Numbered from the stretch's first letter, positions 12,227-23,890 are shown. The stretch: DNA of 62,962 bases from Nemertoderma westbladi (GCA_032718475.1 JAUCBJ010005775.1:1-62962), one strand, 5' to 3'. Numbers and translations are program-made. Notes: generated by a model not told the origin, from the sequence alone.

Positions 12227-13172
12227 CATCGGCCGTTAGGCCGGGGATTACGCACAAAGTCTGACAAAGTCTGGCTTGAGCATGTGGACGACTTCTTTTA
12301 CCTGGGATCATGGATCCGGAAGTCAGGGGATCTTCGAATATGTAAGGGAAAGGCATGGGCAGCCTTGAATAGGCTTTGCTGGATTTGGAAGTCACCGAGA
12401 ATTAATCGGAAACTTAAAGTCCGATTATTTAGAGCAGCAGTAGTTCCAGTACTCCTCTATGGGAGTCCATGCTGGGCTCTATCTGCTGAGGACACCAAAT
12501 CTCTGGATGGCACATTCACAAGAATGCTACGCCGGGTTCATTGTATCAAGTACAATGCACACATCTCCAACCAGACACTATATAACATTGGAGGTGTCTC
12601 ATTGGTTCCCCCAAGCTTGACACGAGAACAAAATCGCCTCCGCTTTGCAGGACATTGGTTTCGCCGTGAGGACCAGACAGTGCATAATCTTGTACTTTGG
12701 CAGCCTCATGTAGTGAATAAGCATGGTGGACAGCCCATGACTTTCTTGAGACGCATCTTAAAGGACACTGGCCTTGAAGATGCGGATGATCTAGCAAATT
12801 TCATGGGTGATAGGGAGTTGTGGCGGCGCAATTTTGTCGACAAGCCCGCACAGCATTCTTAAAAATGCAGCTGCAATGCAGCATGCCGATCCTAGTAGTA
12901 GTAGTAGTGGTACGCACATAGTCCGACGACTCATTTTCAGTGCGGTCACCTCAGAACTATACTCCCGAGGGGAAACTAGTATTCATTTAGCTACCATTTA
13001 AAGATACAAGGCAGAGATGCGTCCTGTGTAGTCAGTCCCTTTATAGCATTCCTTGCGAAAAAGCCTTCCGAACGAAAACTTGCCTGGCTCCCATGCGGGG
13101 TCGAACCCACGACCACCAGAGATATCTGAACCCAAAGCAACTGATTTATACAATACGCCAAGAGGGAACTGG
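12227..13172 (-). mobile_element. tRNA-derived SINE (family 2), split by a LINE insertion
   Basis: On the minus strand, the tRNA-like head lies near 13080-13172 (B-box-like GTGGGTTCGACCCC) and the tail runs to about 12227 (GGCCGTTAGGCC on the plus strand). A second, uninterrupted copy at 40231-40496 shows the same order of sequence without the insert, proving that 12266-12910 is an insertion. The left remnant is 12227-12265 and the right one 12911-13172. Confidence 0.85.
12266..12910 (+). mobile_element. 5'-truncated non-LTR retrotransposon (LINE), inserted in a SINE
   Basis: Encodes the end of a reverse transcriptase ORF (about 12281-12862, including FYLGSWI, KVRLFRAAVVPVLLYG, FTRMLRRV, RLRFAGHWFRRED and GDRELWRRNF), typical of the thumb/C-terminal part of LINE ORF2. 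There is no catalytic palm, so it is a dead 5'-truncated copy. The 3' end is a short UTR and a (TAG)n tail. The flanks TACGCACAAAGTCTGAC (12249-12265) and TACGCACATAGTCCGAC (12911-12927) are a 17-bp target-site duplication with two mismatches. The same family occurs at 19830, 23575 and 28458. Confidence 0.88.
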
Positions 13173-13528
13173 TTTTATCTGAACTGATATCGGAATGACT
13201 AGAGTGCAATACTTCAAACCTGAGGGTCTCCAGTTCGATTAACCTAGACATCAATACCGACTTTACAAAACTGTTCCCGTGAAAAATTATAATAATATGA
13301 AGCCACTCTCACCCAAAATATACCGGTACTAATAATAAATAGGCCTGCATTATTTGTGATATATATCTGTCACCTATTTGTTTCAGCTTTGCTTAACAAA
13401 TAAAGGAATTTGGACTTAGATATTTCTCAAGGCATAATAATGTATATTGTATATTACTGTGATGTAAAGCAGTCGAGGTTAATGAACTCATAACCTGACA
13501 TGGGCGCCAGAATATCATTATTACAATA
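13173..13528. other. noncoding stretch, nothing recognised
   Basis: AT-rich spacer between two SINEs; no gene or repeat identified. Confidence 0.5.
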
Positions 13529-13541
13529 TTAACTGTAATTC

Positions 13542-13787
13542 GCGGGGGTAATAAGGCGGGGTAGCTCAGTTGGTTGAGCGCCGGGCCTGCAATCTATTGG
13601 TTGTAGGTTCAGCCCCGCCAGGGTCCACTCAGCCTTTCATCCACTGGGGTCGATAAAATGAGTACCAGTTAAATAACTGGGAGCAAATCTTGGGATAGGA
13701 GTAGCGCCCACCCCTACCCTCGGGTAGCAGCTATCGAAAGAGGAGCCTTCGGGTCGCCTCCGGCTTCGGCCGACTGTTTGCTTTTTT
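13542..13787 (+). mobile_element. full-length tRNA-derived SINE (family 1)
   Basis: The head from 13554 resembles a tRNA: A-box-like TAGCTCAGTTGG and B-box-like GGTTCAGCCCC, for RNA polymerase III transcription. The body contains GGGGTCGATAAAATGAGTACC, a stretch reminiscent of the conserved region of some cephalopod and other invertebrate SINEs (from memory, not searched), and the element ends in GTTTGC plus a T-run. The flanks TTAACTGTAATTC (13529-13541 and 13788-13800) are a perfect 13-bp target duplication. It is almost identical to the copy at 47085-47324. Confidence 0.92.
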
Positions 13788-13800
13788 TTAACTGTAATTC

Positions 13801-15928
13801 TCAAGAATGATTATTTTCGCTCAGATTATTGACCTTCGGTTAATGTATTATAAACATTAGGTGATGGGCTTATTGAGTTTGGATATTAGATAGGTATACC
13901 ATATACTACTACTGTGTAGTTTATTGACCTTTGTTTGATGTATTGTAAAACATCTGGTGACGGGTTAATTGAGTTGAGATATAGTTTATATCATATCTTG
14001 GTGTAAAAAAGATTATTGTTATCAACACCGATCGTGTTGGATTTAATAATTTCAAAGATTAATATAGGTAACATTTATATTTCTATAAGTTATATTTTGA
14101 ACTTACATATTATGTATCTTATATTGATACCAGTAGGGGTATATAGCAGTAGGGGCCGATGTCGTTTACGCCCGTTTTCTGTTGATGGAATATTTCATAC
14201 TACATGTTGAGAATTTGTAGGTAGATTAATTGTTAATTTAGTTTTTTTAGTTTCTTTGCTATGTATATAAATACCGGAAACTATCTAATCTATAATCGTA
14301 ATAATGCTGTAAATATAATTAATTTGTAATTTGAACGGAGTGCCTTGACAAGGAGCCAAGAGCTCGAAATCGATCGGAAATACAAGCGTTTTCAATAGTG
14401 AAGGAGGGGAGTCCCCGGAGGTGATCCTTACTTTTAAAGCTGAAACTTGACAGTTATCTCCTACGGGGGTGGGCTTTTACTGTATTTCATGATGGTATGA
14501 ATCTGTTCCATATGCAGTTCTCCGATCTGCCACGCATTTCTCAACATATTCACGTATCATCTGTACATGGACTAGAAAGCTGTTGCCTAAAGGGCTGTCT
14601 AGAATTATTATAAATAATTGCTGTGAAAATAAATGGGGTAAAAATGCCATACCCGGGTTATCACCTTCCGGGAGTTAGTGGGAAAACAAGGGGGTATAAC
14701 TATTCCTGGAGTTGAATTTGCTGGTTTATAAGGACTCCGAAATTTTATAGCGATAAAGATTCCAAGAGTAAAATAAAGTACTTTATAACCCATGTTGCAC
14801 TACATGTTTGGATACAATCGTGTTGGTGGATAAGGCACCAGCAGCCATGTTAAAACACGGCAAAATTCAGATAGGGTGGGAAACTGGATGCAATAAAAAT
14901 TCATCCCTCTCCAGGGGAAATTGGACGCAAATATCGAATGATTACTCTGAAAAATAAAACTGTAACCTGTACTGATGTGTTTAGTTTATTGTTTTGGTTA
15001 AAATAACGTGCCACTGTAACGTGCTCCTTTCCCTAAATTGAGAATTTAACATTGAGGCGGGGTATTAATTCGCAAAGATGGGATTTACGTCCAGTTTCCC
15101 CCTCTGTCTCGCAAAATTTGAACGTACTATATGGGGTTGAACCCGGAAGATGTTAAAACATCCCCCTTTTGGAATATGGGAATACACCAAGACCTGGTAT
15201 ACACCAAGACCTGGTATTCAAGAATCTCCCAAGTTCCACTCCCGGAAGGAGTTCCACTCCTGGAACACTTTGTTTATCCCGTATGTAGCTGGGCAACAAT
15301 GCAATGCCTCTTTAATAAATACCTCTAAATACTTAAAAATAATAAATAATTAAAAATGCCTTCTAAGGACCAGACCCATTTCACATTAATATATCACAAT
15401 TCCTTTCATAGGGCAGGCTCATATAGTCAAAATTAAGAAAAATTGTGAATTTCATGAAAATCCATTCAGCCATTGGCCTATAAAGGGCATGTTCCCATTT
15501 GGGAACAGTGGGCGCTAAAGCACTAAGAATTTACAAAATTTCCATATTATTGAATACTCAAATTATTTCATCTATATTGAACCAATTACTGCTTAGTAGT
15601 ATGCATTATAATGCATTATAAAACTTCCAATAACATAAATAGCGCCCTTACAACAATATTTATTATATTTATTAGTAATATTATTATTAATTAACAAATA
15701 TTATATTACAACTAAGAAGACAAGTAGTAATGTAAATTATTAATTAATAAATTTAAATAAAACAAAAGAAAAAACTTTTCCATACAATTCCATCTATATA
15801 TTTCAGTATTACATAGAGACATATTTATTAATTAATATTACTACTAATTAATTAATAGAAAATAATTATAAATTTACTCTCTGAGTTTACCATGAGCTGA
15901 AAAACGATTTAGCTTTCATATAGAGTTC
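13801..15928. other. mostly AT-rich noncoding stretch
   Basis: No gene recognised. 14435-14540 is a single diverged monomer (AAAGCTGAAACTTGACAG ... CAGTTCTCCGATCTGCC) related to the tandem units at 22395-23270. 14980-15045 is a copy of the dispersed TTTATTGTTTTGGTTA sequence. 15178-15216 contains a short direct duplication of ACACCAAGACCTGGTAT. 15640-15880 is very AT-rich. Confidence 0.5.
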
Positions 15929-17836
15929 AGTGTGTGTTCTTTGAATGGTAAATTATCCAACAAACTTTTCCATGATCACTGTGCAGTCTCTTCTTACATT
16001 TTCTACATTGAATTCGCGTATTTTTTTGACATACAGCACATCTTCCTTGTGTAACTTATTCCCTAAAGTGCTCCATTTCGTCACATCGGATATCATCAGG
16101 TACATGACGCGGTTTACCACTCATACGCCTTGGTTCCCTTATTTGAGCAGTGGCTCCAACAGTGCCAGCTAAAAAGCATTGAGTAACCTCACGGACAAAT
16201 AAGATGTGTGATAGCTGCTCTCCTTTCGGAAATATGCGACAATGAACTCTCCAAGCAGCAGTCATGCAAACCCCTAGAGATTCAATGAAAAGTGGAAACC
16301 ACCACTTCTTGGCTTTTATTCGGGGACGATATGAAGAAACTAACCTATCTAACAAATCTACACCACCCATACCCTGGTTATACTTCACAACATCTCCAGG
16401 AACCTTCACTTGAACACTACCACCTTTGACTGTCCTCTTTACATTTCCAACTGGTTCATGTCCAATAGCATTGCTTGCCATGTGAACGATGTTATTGTCA
16501 TGCCACTTTGTGATATGAACAATGCCATCACATATATAGTCAAATGTTCCTCGAGGCGATTTTTTCATATCCTTCGTGCTCATCAGGCTGATATTTGCAC
16601 CACCTGTTCTGTCTTGTCGTATTGTACCAGTTGTTGCTGCACCTCGTTCCTTCATCACTCGTAGCAAAGCATAACTAGTAAAGAAATTGTCAATGTAAAA
16701 ATGGTGTTTAGACAATAATGACATACACTTTCAATAATATCAGGTCATGTGGAGAACGACCTTCCCACCAAGGGTAGTTTTTGGATCTTTCTCTCGTGCT
16801 CGTTCATAGCGATCCACTTTTGCCTGCTTTGCTGGTGGTGCCTTCTCTTTATTAGTAGATTGGGTATCAGCACCATCTTTCTCCTTTCCAGTGTAAATCT
16901 TTAGTTGATACGGATATCCATTACTGCCTGCAACGCACCACCCCTTGTACCCAAAACGAACGGGTTTATTAGCCATAAACTGCCTAGCTGAATGAAGGCC
17001 ATAGTAAGGTATCATGGCTTCATATATTGATAGTTCACTATCAAATATCCCAAACTGAACAAGTCGAGCATTCATCATATCGTATAAGGGCTGAACCTTC
17101 GCAATTTTTTGTTGCCTTGTTCTAAGTTAAGATTGTCAGCCAGGTGAAAGTATCGCTTGATTAATTCAAATCGATTTCGCGGCATCGTTTCTTTTACAAT
17201 TGGAATACCAAGATCATTGTCATCTGACCACATATCACGCTGAGATGGTACTTGGTGATAGCCAGACAATAAAATAATCCCAAGAAACTTACGAATTTCA
17301 ATGTCGTTAGTCTTGAATGAAGGGCAGTTTTTATCTCTATTCGCATATAAATCAGTCTGAGTCACAAACATATCAATCATTTCGTTGTCCATGTATTTGG
17401 AGAATAGTTTGAACGGAGAAGCTCCTGCTATTGATGGATCAACACAGTCCGGTTTTTCTAAACTTTGAAGTTCTGGTTGTGGAGGGTGCGCTATATTTAA
17501 GTTTTTCCGCCATTTATGCTTTTCATGCACAGATTCTTCAACCTCATCAGCATCATTGGATGTCTCGTCATAGTTGTCATCATTCTCATATTCCTCTTCC
17601 ACTTCTATTTCACCAGCAGGCTCAGGCAGGAATGTTGGGTCTATGTCGTCATCCTGCTCCTCATCACTGTCAGCATTGCGGTCGTCACCTGTATCAGGAG
17701 GCAGTATGGTCACAGTTGTAGACAAAGTCCCATGGTGTGATGCTATTGAATCAGCAGCATCTCCTAGAGTTTTAAATCGTGCAGTTCTTGTTATTCCACG
17801 TTTTCCATAGAATGATACTGGGTCTGCCACTGCCAC
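15929..17836 (-). pseudogene. piggyBac-family transposase pseudogene
   Basis: Three consecutive minus-strand frames make up a piggyBac-type (DDE_Tnp_1_7) transposase, which would cut and paste DNA at TTAA sites. 17836-17075 is the acidic N-terminus and start of the core (FKLFSKYMDN, FLGIILLSGYHQVPSQRDMW). 17078-16740 follows after a 1-base frameshift at an A-run near 17110. 16724-16056 carries HHFYIDNFFTS and GMGGVDLLD, which hold the second and third acidic catalytic positions. The first is lost: the family motif SIDEAM reads SIYEAM. After an in-frame stop at 16056-16058, a Cys/His-rich C-terminal zinc-binding tail continues to about 15929 (RCAVC, CRKCKK, HSDHG). Two or more frameshifts, a stop and the missing Asp make it inactive. 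Confidence 0.92.
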
Positions 17837-18329
17837 AATGTGATAATTATTGATGTAAACTCAAAAAAGATGCTAAACTAATACTGTATTGTGTAGAGTG
17901 TAATATGGTAATACTATGCTGAATGTTTGGATCTGAAATGCTGAAAACCAAAATCTATAAGTCCAATGATACAATGCCGTAATGTGCACTAATGCCTGAG
18001 TTTACAGTACAGTATACTGTATTAGTCTACAGTAATACTGTAATAGCCAACAATCAATGGACATGAGCACTGAATTCCTAAATACAGAAATATACCAGTA
18101 ACAATGGTACATCAGATAAATATGTTAGACTATACATTCTTCAATACTGCAGTGCTACTGAATTATACAGAAATGCATGACATCTTTCACTATTGGTAGG
18201 GACTGTCAGGCAGCTGCTGAGTATAGGGATACTCATTTTACTTGTCCCAAATACCTAATGGGAGCATAGTAACACTTATCTGGCATCCCAGTCATACATA
18301 GGAAACCATAGAACATAATATAATATCAT
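17837..18329. other. presumed 5' noncoding part of the piggyBac copy
   Basis: Noncoding sequence between the transposase start and the putative terminal region; rich in TACAGTA/TACTGTA words (18000-18050). No other feature recognised. Confidence 0.4.
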
Positions 18330-18401
18330 GGCTCATACGTGTCTGCCACGGGAGGGTAGGTTGTGGCTCATACGGGTGTGCCCCGGTATGGAAAGGGTTA
18401 A
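18330..18401. repeat. putative piggyBac terminal region ending at TTAA
   Basis: Two direct copies of GGCTCATACGNGT (from about 18330 and 18365) are followed by GCCCCGGTATGGAAAGGG and then TTAA (18398-18401). Element ends of the form ...GGG|TTAA next to subterminal repeats are typical of piggyBac. The opposite end, expected left of 15929, was not found. Confidence 0.55.
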
Positions 18402-18620
18402 TAGGGTTAAGAACTAACTACTACCGGTCCGGGTATGGTTCATTATTTCATGGTTAATATAAACTACCCTTTCATTGTAGCGAGTGGTTAAAGACGGCCA
18501 AGTAATGTAGGGCTGAGCACAACAGTGGCAGCAGATGGTGGTATTGGCAGATGGGACTTAATAAGGACGTAAATTGGGACATACAAGGTATCAGGTAGTA
18601 TTTCCATGTCTTTTACCTGA

Positions 18621-18790
18621 GCCGCTACCGGTAGCTGAATGGTTAGAGCGTCAGTCTTCCATCCGGGGATCACCAGTTCGATCCCACCTGGACGTCATTG
18701 CCGACTATGTAACGCTGTGCCGTTCAATCCTTCAATCTTTGGAGGGTCAAGGGAGCCAGCCTCAGTTCACAGCAGTAGTGGTAGCGAAGA
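18621..18790 (+). mobile_element. tRNA-derived SINE (family 3)
   Basis: The tRNA-like head has A-box-like TAGCTGAATGGTTAGAGCG and B-box-like AGTTCGATCCC, with the anticodon-loop region TCTTCCATC. The following body (GACGTCATTGCCGACTATG onward) is not tRNA and does not match SINE families 1 or 2. Boundaries are approximate; no target duplication seen. Confidence 0.65.
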
Positions 18791-18934
18791 GATTACATTG
18801 GTTGCTAGGTTCTATGATCAATGTATATATTGAAACATTCAATGCAGTGAATCACATTGCACATAGGTAAGCCTACATATGTACTTTCCATATACTGTAA
18901 TTAGTTACAGTACATATTACGTTACGTTAAAGAC

Positions 18935-19264
18935 ATGGAAGATCCCGGATTCGTTTTTTTGAATGATCTCCGGGGTTTGATATGCCAATGCAGTCGTATA
19001 ATAGAAAACGGAATCGGTTACGATAAATACGATTATTTACATCGACAGCTAGAGTATTATGTTTCAATACTTGGGCAAATTGAATCAACACAAGATGGTA
19101 GGCCTTCTCTTCTTGGAGAGTTGGAGCAAGATAAAAAGGCGTGGTTGCATTGGTTAAATGTAGTTCGGCCAAGAGAAGGACTCACTAGTTGTTGTTCAAC
19201 CCAACTTCTAACATTTTCTTCTTTTTTTTCAACTTTTTTTTTTATTTTTATTTTATTGAATTAA
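18935..19264 (+). CDS. 109-codon ORF, possibly 5' remnant of a transposon-encoded protein
   Basis: The frame starts at ATG and encodes a charged helical protein (residues 1-80, with DYLHRQLEYYVSILGQIE and LLGELEQDKKAWLHWL) before degenerating into a Ser/Phe-rich low-complexity tail from a T-rich tract (19205-19260). The first 80 residues resemble, from memory, the N-terminal region of a family of long transposon-borne proteins with a downstream integrase-like core in fish and invertebrates; no integrase core follows here. It may be a truncated transposon ORF or a first exon whose donor I cannot locate. Function unknown. Confidence 0.35.
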   Translation: MEDPGFVFLNDLRGLICQCSRIIENGIGYDKYDYLHRQLEYYVSILGQIESTQDGRPSLLGELEQDKKAWLHWLNVVRPREGLTSCCSTQLLTFSSFFSTFFFIFILLN

Positions 19265-19361
19265 CCTGTAATTCTATTCAGCCAGTACTACTAACTCCTA
19301 TAGAGCAACAGCTCAAGTAAGTCTATGTAACCTGTAAAATGACTATTGGTTAATGTGATGA

Positions 19362-19410
19362 CAGTTGGTTGTTGTTCGATATATACTATTATATCGAACA
19401 ACAACCAACT
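19362..19410. repeat. perfect 21-bp stem hairpin
   Basis: GTTGGTTGTTGTTCGATATA and its exact reverse complement are separated by a 7-base loop. Stem and loop are too short for a typical animal pre-miRNA, so it is listed as a hairpin or small foldback remnant of unknown role. Confidence 0.75.
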
Positions 19411-19829
19411 TGGGCAAACGAATGGGTTTTCGTTAGAAGTCAGACAGTTTTAACACAAAGTAAAGCCGTGTGAATGTTTGTACTCCTATTAATGAAATCC
19501 TATTATTTGTGTTATTCTTAATTAATATTTGCTAACTGTCTCAACATTGTATTCCTTTAGTTTTAATCCGTTCAAACTCAGCAGACATCTTTTGTTAGCT
19601 GGTTCGTAACATAACCAACCTAGCACTTCCACTGTTGACACATCTCATAAACCGCAAATATTTTAAAACATATTCAGGAGCAATGACAACGTCGTAAATG
19701 GTATGATAAAGTTATGGCAGACTATAGATTAACTACATTCAGTCTGGTCAGGTACATAGAAAGTCGCACGAAGTGCAGGCGATCTCTATCTTTAACTAAC
19801 GATTGTGATTTTTCATAAGGATTGACAGA

Positions 19830-19946
19830 ATACGTCGGAAACCTAAGTTCCGATTATTTAGAGCAGCAGTAGTTCCAATACTCCTCTATGGGAGTCCATG
19901 CTGGGCTCTAACTGCTGAGGACACAAAATCTCTGGATCGAGTTATA
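19830..19946 (+). pseudogene. LINE reverse transcriptase fragment
   Basis: Encodes FRLFRAAVVPILLYG, then PCWALTAEDTKSLD, matching the LINE family at 12266-12910 nearly word for word, then breaks off. Truncated at both ends with no visible 3' tail; a decayed or rearranged copy. Confidence 0.85.
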
Positions 19947-22394
19947 TTGGTGTTGTAAGGGTCTAAGCCACGATTTTAAGTAAAACAAATTCCTTTTATC
20001 ATATGGCCATTTCGTATATTAACACACGTCTTCAGTGATATAAATATATATTTAAATATTTACATAATTTACATCTTAAAATAAGTACATACCCGGTTTA
20101 TATTTAATTGAATAATATACTGTAAAAGATACTAATTTATACGAGGCTTGAGGCTATCTTACAGTATATGTCTGGTTACGAGGATGCTATTAAATAATTA
20201 AAATAAATAAAATTATGAGCAGTGGTAAAAAGAGAGATTAGGCTGAAATTGATAAGATTGTGCCGAAATAAATTGTACAATGGTGTAGGCTACCGTTATG
20301 TATTTGTTCTATGTTGCTACTCACAACTCAGGGCAGTAAAGCTTGTTGGCAGACTGCATCTCTTTATAAATTTTGATGTGATTAAATTACACTTTACTCT
20401 AGGCCTATCAGATTACAGAGCTCTTATAAATAATTACTAAACATACACCGAAGGTCCAGGTTCTCTCATTGGCTACCAGGGCGCAGGGGTTGTTCACTGT
20501 TGACCTCCCTCTGCAGTATGGGAGCCAGCTTGCAACTAATAGTAATAGGCTAGGCGCTGATGGTTGCTTGCGCTGGTATACATATCTAAAGTTTTATTTT
20601 TTGTAATTTTAACCTTATCTTTTGGACATACAGTATTTATGCTTACAAATTTTAAACTCAATAGGTTTAATTACATCCGACAAAGTTATTGGCATGTCAA
20701 AATTGTAACGACAACAACTACAGTATTTGCTGTTATTGGCCCACTTCCTTAATAGTGTCAGTTCGACAAGGCTCGCCCCACATACTCTTCAACAATATTG
20801 ATTTTACTTTATGTACTAAATTAACTCTCACTTTTCTGTATGCCCCCCAAACCCAGTTATGGGTTCCCCCCCCCCCCCCCCCCCACAGGTTTAGCCTCTG
20901 CCCCCCAGATACAATGGTCACCATACGTGCCTGTTCTCAAATCTAAATAATAATTACATTCTTAACAAAGTGACATTCCTATTCCTACTGTACAGTATGT
21001 GTCCTATATTCATTCAAGGCAGTTTCTGGGCAATCATAAGCAGGCCATCCAATTGGTTTATTCCAATATCGCGATTCGTACATATTTGTTGATGAGGTTT
21101 ATATTCGTACAGTCCAGTACAGTATATTTCTAATTTCCACATTTTTAACAAATAATTTCCCTATTTTAAACAGTCAAAATGTTTCAAAATATTGGATGTT
21201 TTTATCTAGTCTAGTATGCCCAATGCCCATACAAAATTTGGTTGAAAATGTTTAAAATCATCAAAAGTTATTTACGAATGAATTATTTATTACGGACGTA
21301 CCGGCGGACGGACAGCCAGATAGACGGACATGAAATTTTCATTCGTCCTAATTAACACGATCCCGTAAGCAGCAGGCCAAACTAAGAATTGGAAACATTT
21401 TGTAAAATAATTTATTAAAACTATTATGTACATTTAGATTAAATAATAATACAGCAAATAAGTAAGCTTACACAAATAATCACTTTTGTAAAACAATAAT
21501 TTATTTCATTCATCAGTTCATAAACTGATAAACACACACCTCAGGTTGTAGTGAATATTAGTATTATTCCTTTTAAGTTAGTAATAATATTGATGTCATT
21601 GACCGCATACCTAAACACACACACACCTCCACCTATATGGGGTATGAGTGGATGGATAGGGAATGAATGAACTTCTACCAATAGTCTGCCTATCAAGCAA
21701 GCTAACATATTACTACTGTACTAGGATCACCATGCTGCAGTGCAGCTCCATTTTTAGTCTAACTATTTTTTTAGCTAACATATTACCTCAGGTGCTGTTG
21801 CTAAGACACGGGAAGGGTGCTTCTCAATTGACTTACATTCGCTGATTAAAGGCTGCTTGGGAAAGGCCTATACATGATATTGTAGCGCTAGCCAATCAGG
21901 GAGCTAAATACCAGTTTTTTTTTCTTCATGTCCAACAAAAATCTGAAGAAAAAAATTGAGACAGGAAAGAAGCTAAGAGCTTCTTCATCTTCATGTCCAA
22001 CAAATAATCGGCGGAAAATTGAGACAGAAAAAAAGGTAAGAGCATCTTAATTAAAGCCCGCGTGGGTGGCATTATATAAATAATCCCATGCATATAATTT
22101 AATCTGATTTGGTTCGCTACTGTGTTGTAGCTCCCTTTGTAATTCCATATTGTTAGTTAAGTTTCATTGTTCGCGTACTTAAAACGCGGTTTACAAATTA
22201 ACGAGAATAATTAACTTGGATATTCGATAAGTCTCCATACTCGTACTCAATAGCGGAATTGCAGCATACCTGCGTCTCACAGCGCGTGTAGTGGCAGTAT
22301 ACAGATACATTTTACAAATTGGAAGTAAAACCAGCATATCTGTAGCTGATGCAACGAACTGACCAATAAATATGTAAATTAATGTGGGGCGAGC
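19947..22394. other. noncoding stretch with short repeats
   Basis: No gene recognised. It holds a 19-base C tract (20866-20884), a GACGGACAGAC-type degenerate microsatellite around 21295-21335, and an imperfect tandem duplication at about 21910-22040 sharing TTCATGTCCAACAAA and AAAATTGAGACAG. The remainder is AT-rich. Confidence 0.55.
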
Positions 22395-23270
22395 CACGAA
22401 GTTGGCGGAGCCTTAGCGAATTGACACTGTTAGGGGGTGGGTCAATTTATGCAAATAGTTGTCGTCGTCGTCGTCGTCGTCGTTGTCGTCGTCGTCGTTG
22501 TCGTCGTCGTCGTCGTCGTTACGATTTTGACATGCTAATAACTTTGTCGGATTTAAAGCTGCCAAGTTGAAAATTTGTAGGTATCAATATGAGCAAAAGT
22601 TGAGATTTTTGAGAGACTTTCAGACACCATCAGTGCAATGGTCTCCCGCTAGAGGGCCACATGTCTAAACATTAAATGCCCTCCCATTTCTTTGCTTTTA
22701 ATCCGTTTAAGCTGAAACTTGGCAGATATGTATTAGACCATTAGCTGTGATTTTCAAAGGAGGCGAATCCATCTGCAGTTCTCCAGTCTGCCGCTAGAGG
22801 GTCAAATGTCTGAAAGTGAAATCGTTGTCGTCGTTATGATATTGACATGCTTATAACTTTGTCGAATTTAAAGCTGCCAAGTTGAAAATTTGTTTTGTTG
22901 AAAATCAGTTCAACAGTCACCCGCTATAGGACTACTTTATGCCTGAAAGTGAATAGATTCTCCCGTGTCATTGATTTTAATCAGTTTAAGCTGAATCTTG
23001 CCATATATTCTGGACCACATGCTGCGTCTTTGTGGGGGGGGGGGGGGGGGGGGGGGAGATTTAATCGGTCTGCCGCTATACGACGAAATTTCTGAAAGTG
23101 AGATCCGTCTCTCATTTCGTTATCCGTTATTCAAGATGAAACTTGGCCGATGTACGTATGTACTATTCATCCATAGGCTGTGTCTTTGTGGGGCTGGAGA
23201 CCCTAATCCATCTTCAGTTCTCACTATACCGCTAGAGTCAGAAATGTCTGAATAGAAATGAAAGAGGTAA
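22395..23270. repeat. diverged tandem repeat, units of roughly 145 bp, with (GTC)n and poly-G tracts
   Basis: Successive blocks share TTTAAAGCTGCCAAGTTG, AAGCTGAAACTTGGCAG, CAGTTCTCCAGTCTGCC and CGCTAGAGGG, spaced irregularly near 22550, 22730, 22870, 22990 and 23140. The first block contains a (GTC)n/(GTT)n microsatellite (22460-22519); another holds a 23-base G tract (23034-23056). A lone related monomer sits at 14435-14540. No coding potential. Confidence 0.7.
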
Positions 23271-23574
23271 AAAGTGATTAGGCGAAATCTGCTTAAAATT
23301 TGCTAATACAGTAATACTTTCGAATTAGTACTTAAATTAAATTTAAGTCACGTGCTGCGCGAAGGCCCCACTTCGTGTAACTACAGCTTTAGATGTATTA
23401 GATGTTGCATGAAAATATAAATTGTCTGGGATCGAATTTTCCTGTTCTATCAACTCTATGCTTATTTTACACCATTCTTATTCCTTATCCTTATTTCACC
23501 ATCACCAGGTAGCCGTAGCCTTGAATCCCCCAACAAAACCGAACCGATATTCACGAACGATCATCAACGTTTTC

Positions 23575-23890
23575 TAACAGATACTTTGTGGGGAGCGCAG
23601 AAGCTGTTATCTAGCTTCGAGGAGGCAGCATCCAGTGTTGGCCTCTTTATGAATATCAGAAACACCTAAATTCTGACAGTAAACAAGGAGTCAGTCCAGA
23701 AGAAAATTGAAAACATTAAATGGCTGGATTGACTTGTAAGTCATGTGATTGACTTCTGCTACTATTGGCTCATGGGTTCGTAGGTCTGGTGAAGATCTCC
23801 GAATTCGGAAAGGGAAAGCCTCTTTTGCTTGCCTTTTACAAGCTGTCCAAGATCTGGAAGAGCTGTAACATCTCATGCTCTTTAAAGGTA
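23575..23890 (+). pseudogene. LINE reverse transcriptase fragment (end of palm and thumb)
   Basis: One frame gives QKLLSSFEEAASSVGLFMN and then KESVQKKIENIKWLD; after a frameshift it gives IGSWVRRSGEDLRIRKGKAS. These are the segments just after the catalytic palm of a non-LTR reverse transcriptase, and the GSW(I/V)R.SG.DLRI.KGKA part matches the family at 12266. It has an in-frame stop (near 23671) and a shift, so it is dead. It extends the family consensus further 5' than the other copies in the window. Confidence 0.8.

Noticed and set aside
13554-13622. True tRNA gene
   Set aside because: The tRNA-like part continues into a SINE body with tail and target duplication, and a near-identical copy exists at 47.1-47.3 kb.
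19362-19410. microRNA precursor
   Set aside because: Perfect 21-bp stem with 7-base loop is shorter than typical animal pre-miRNAs and lacks flanking stem; kept only as a hairpin.
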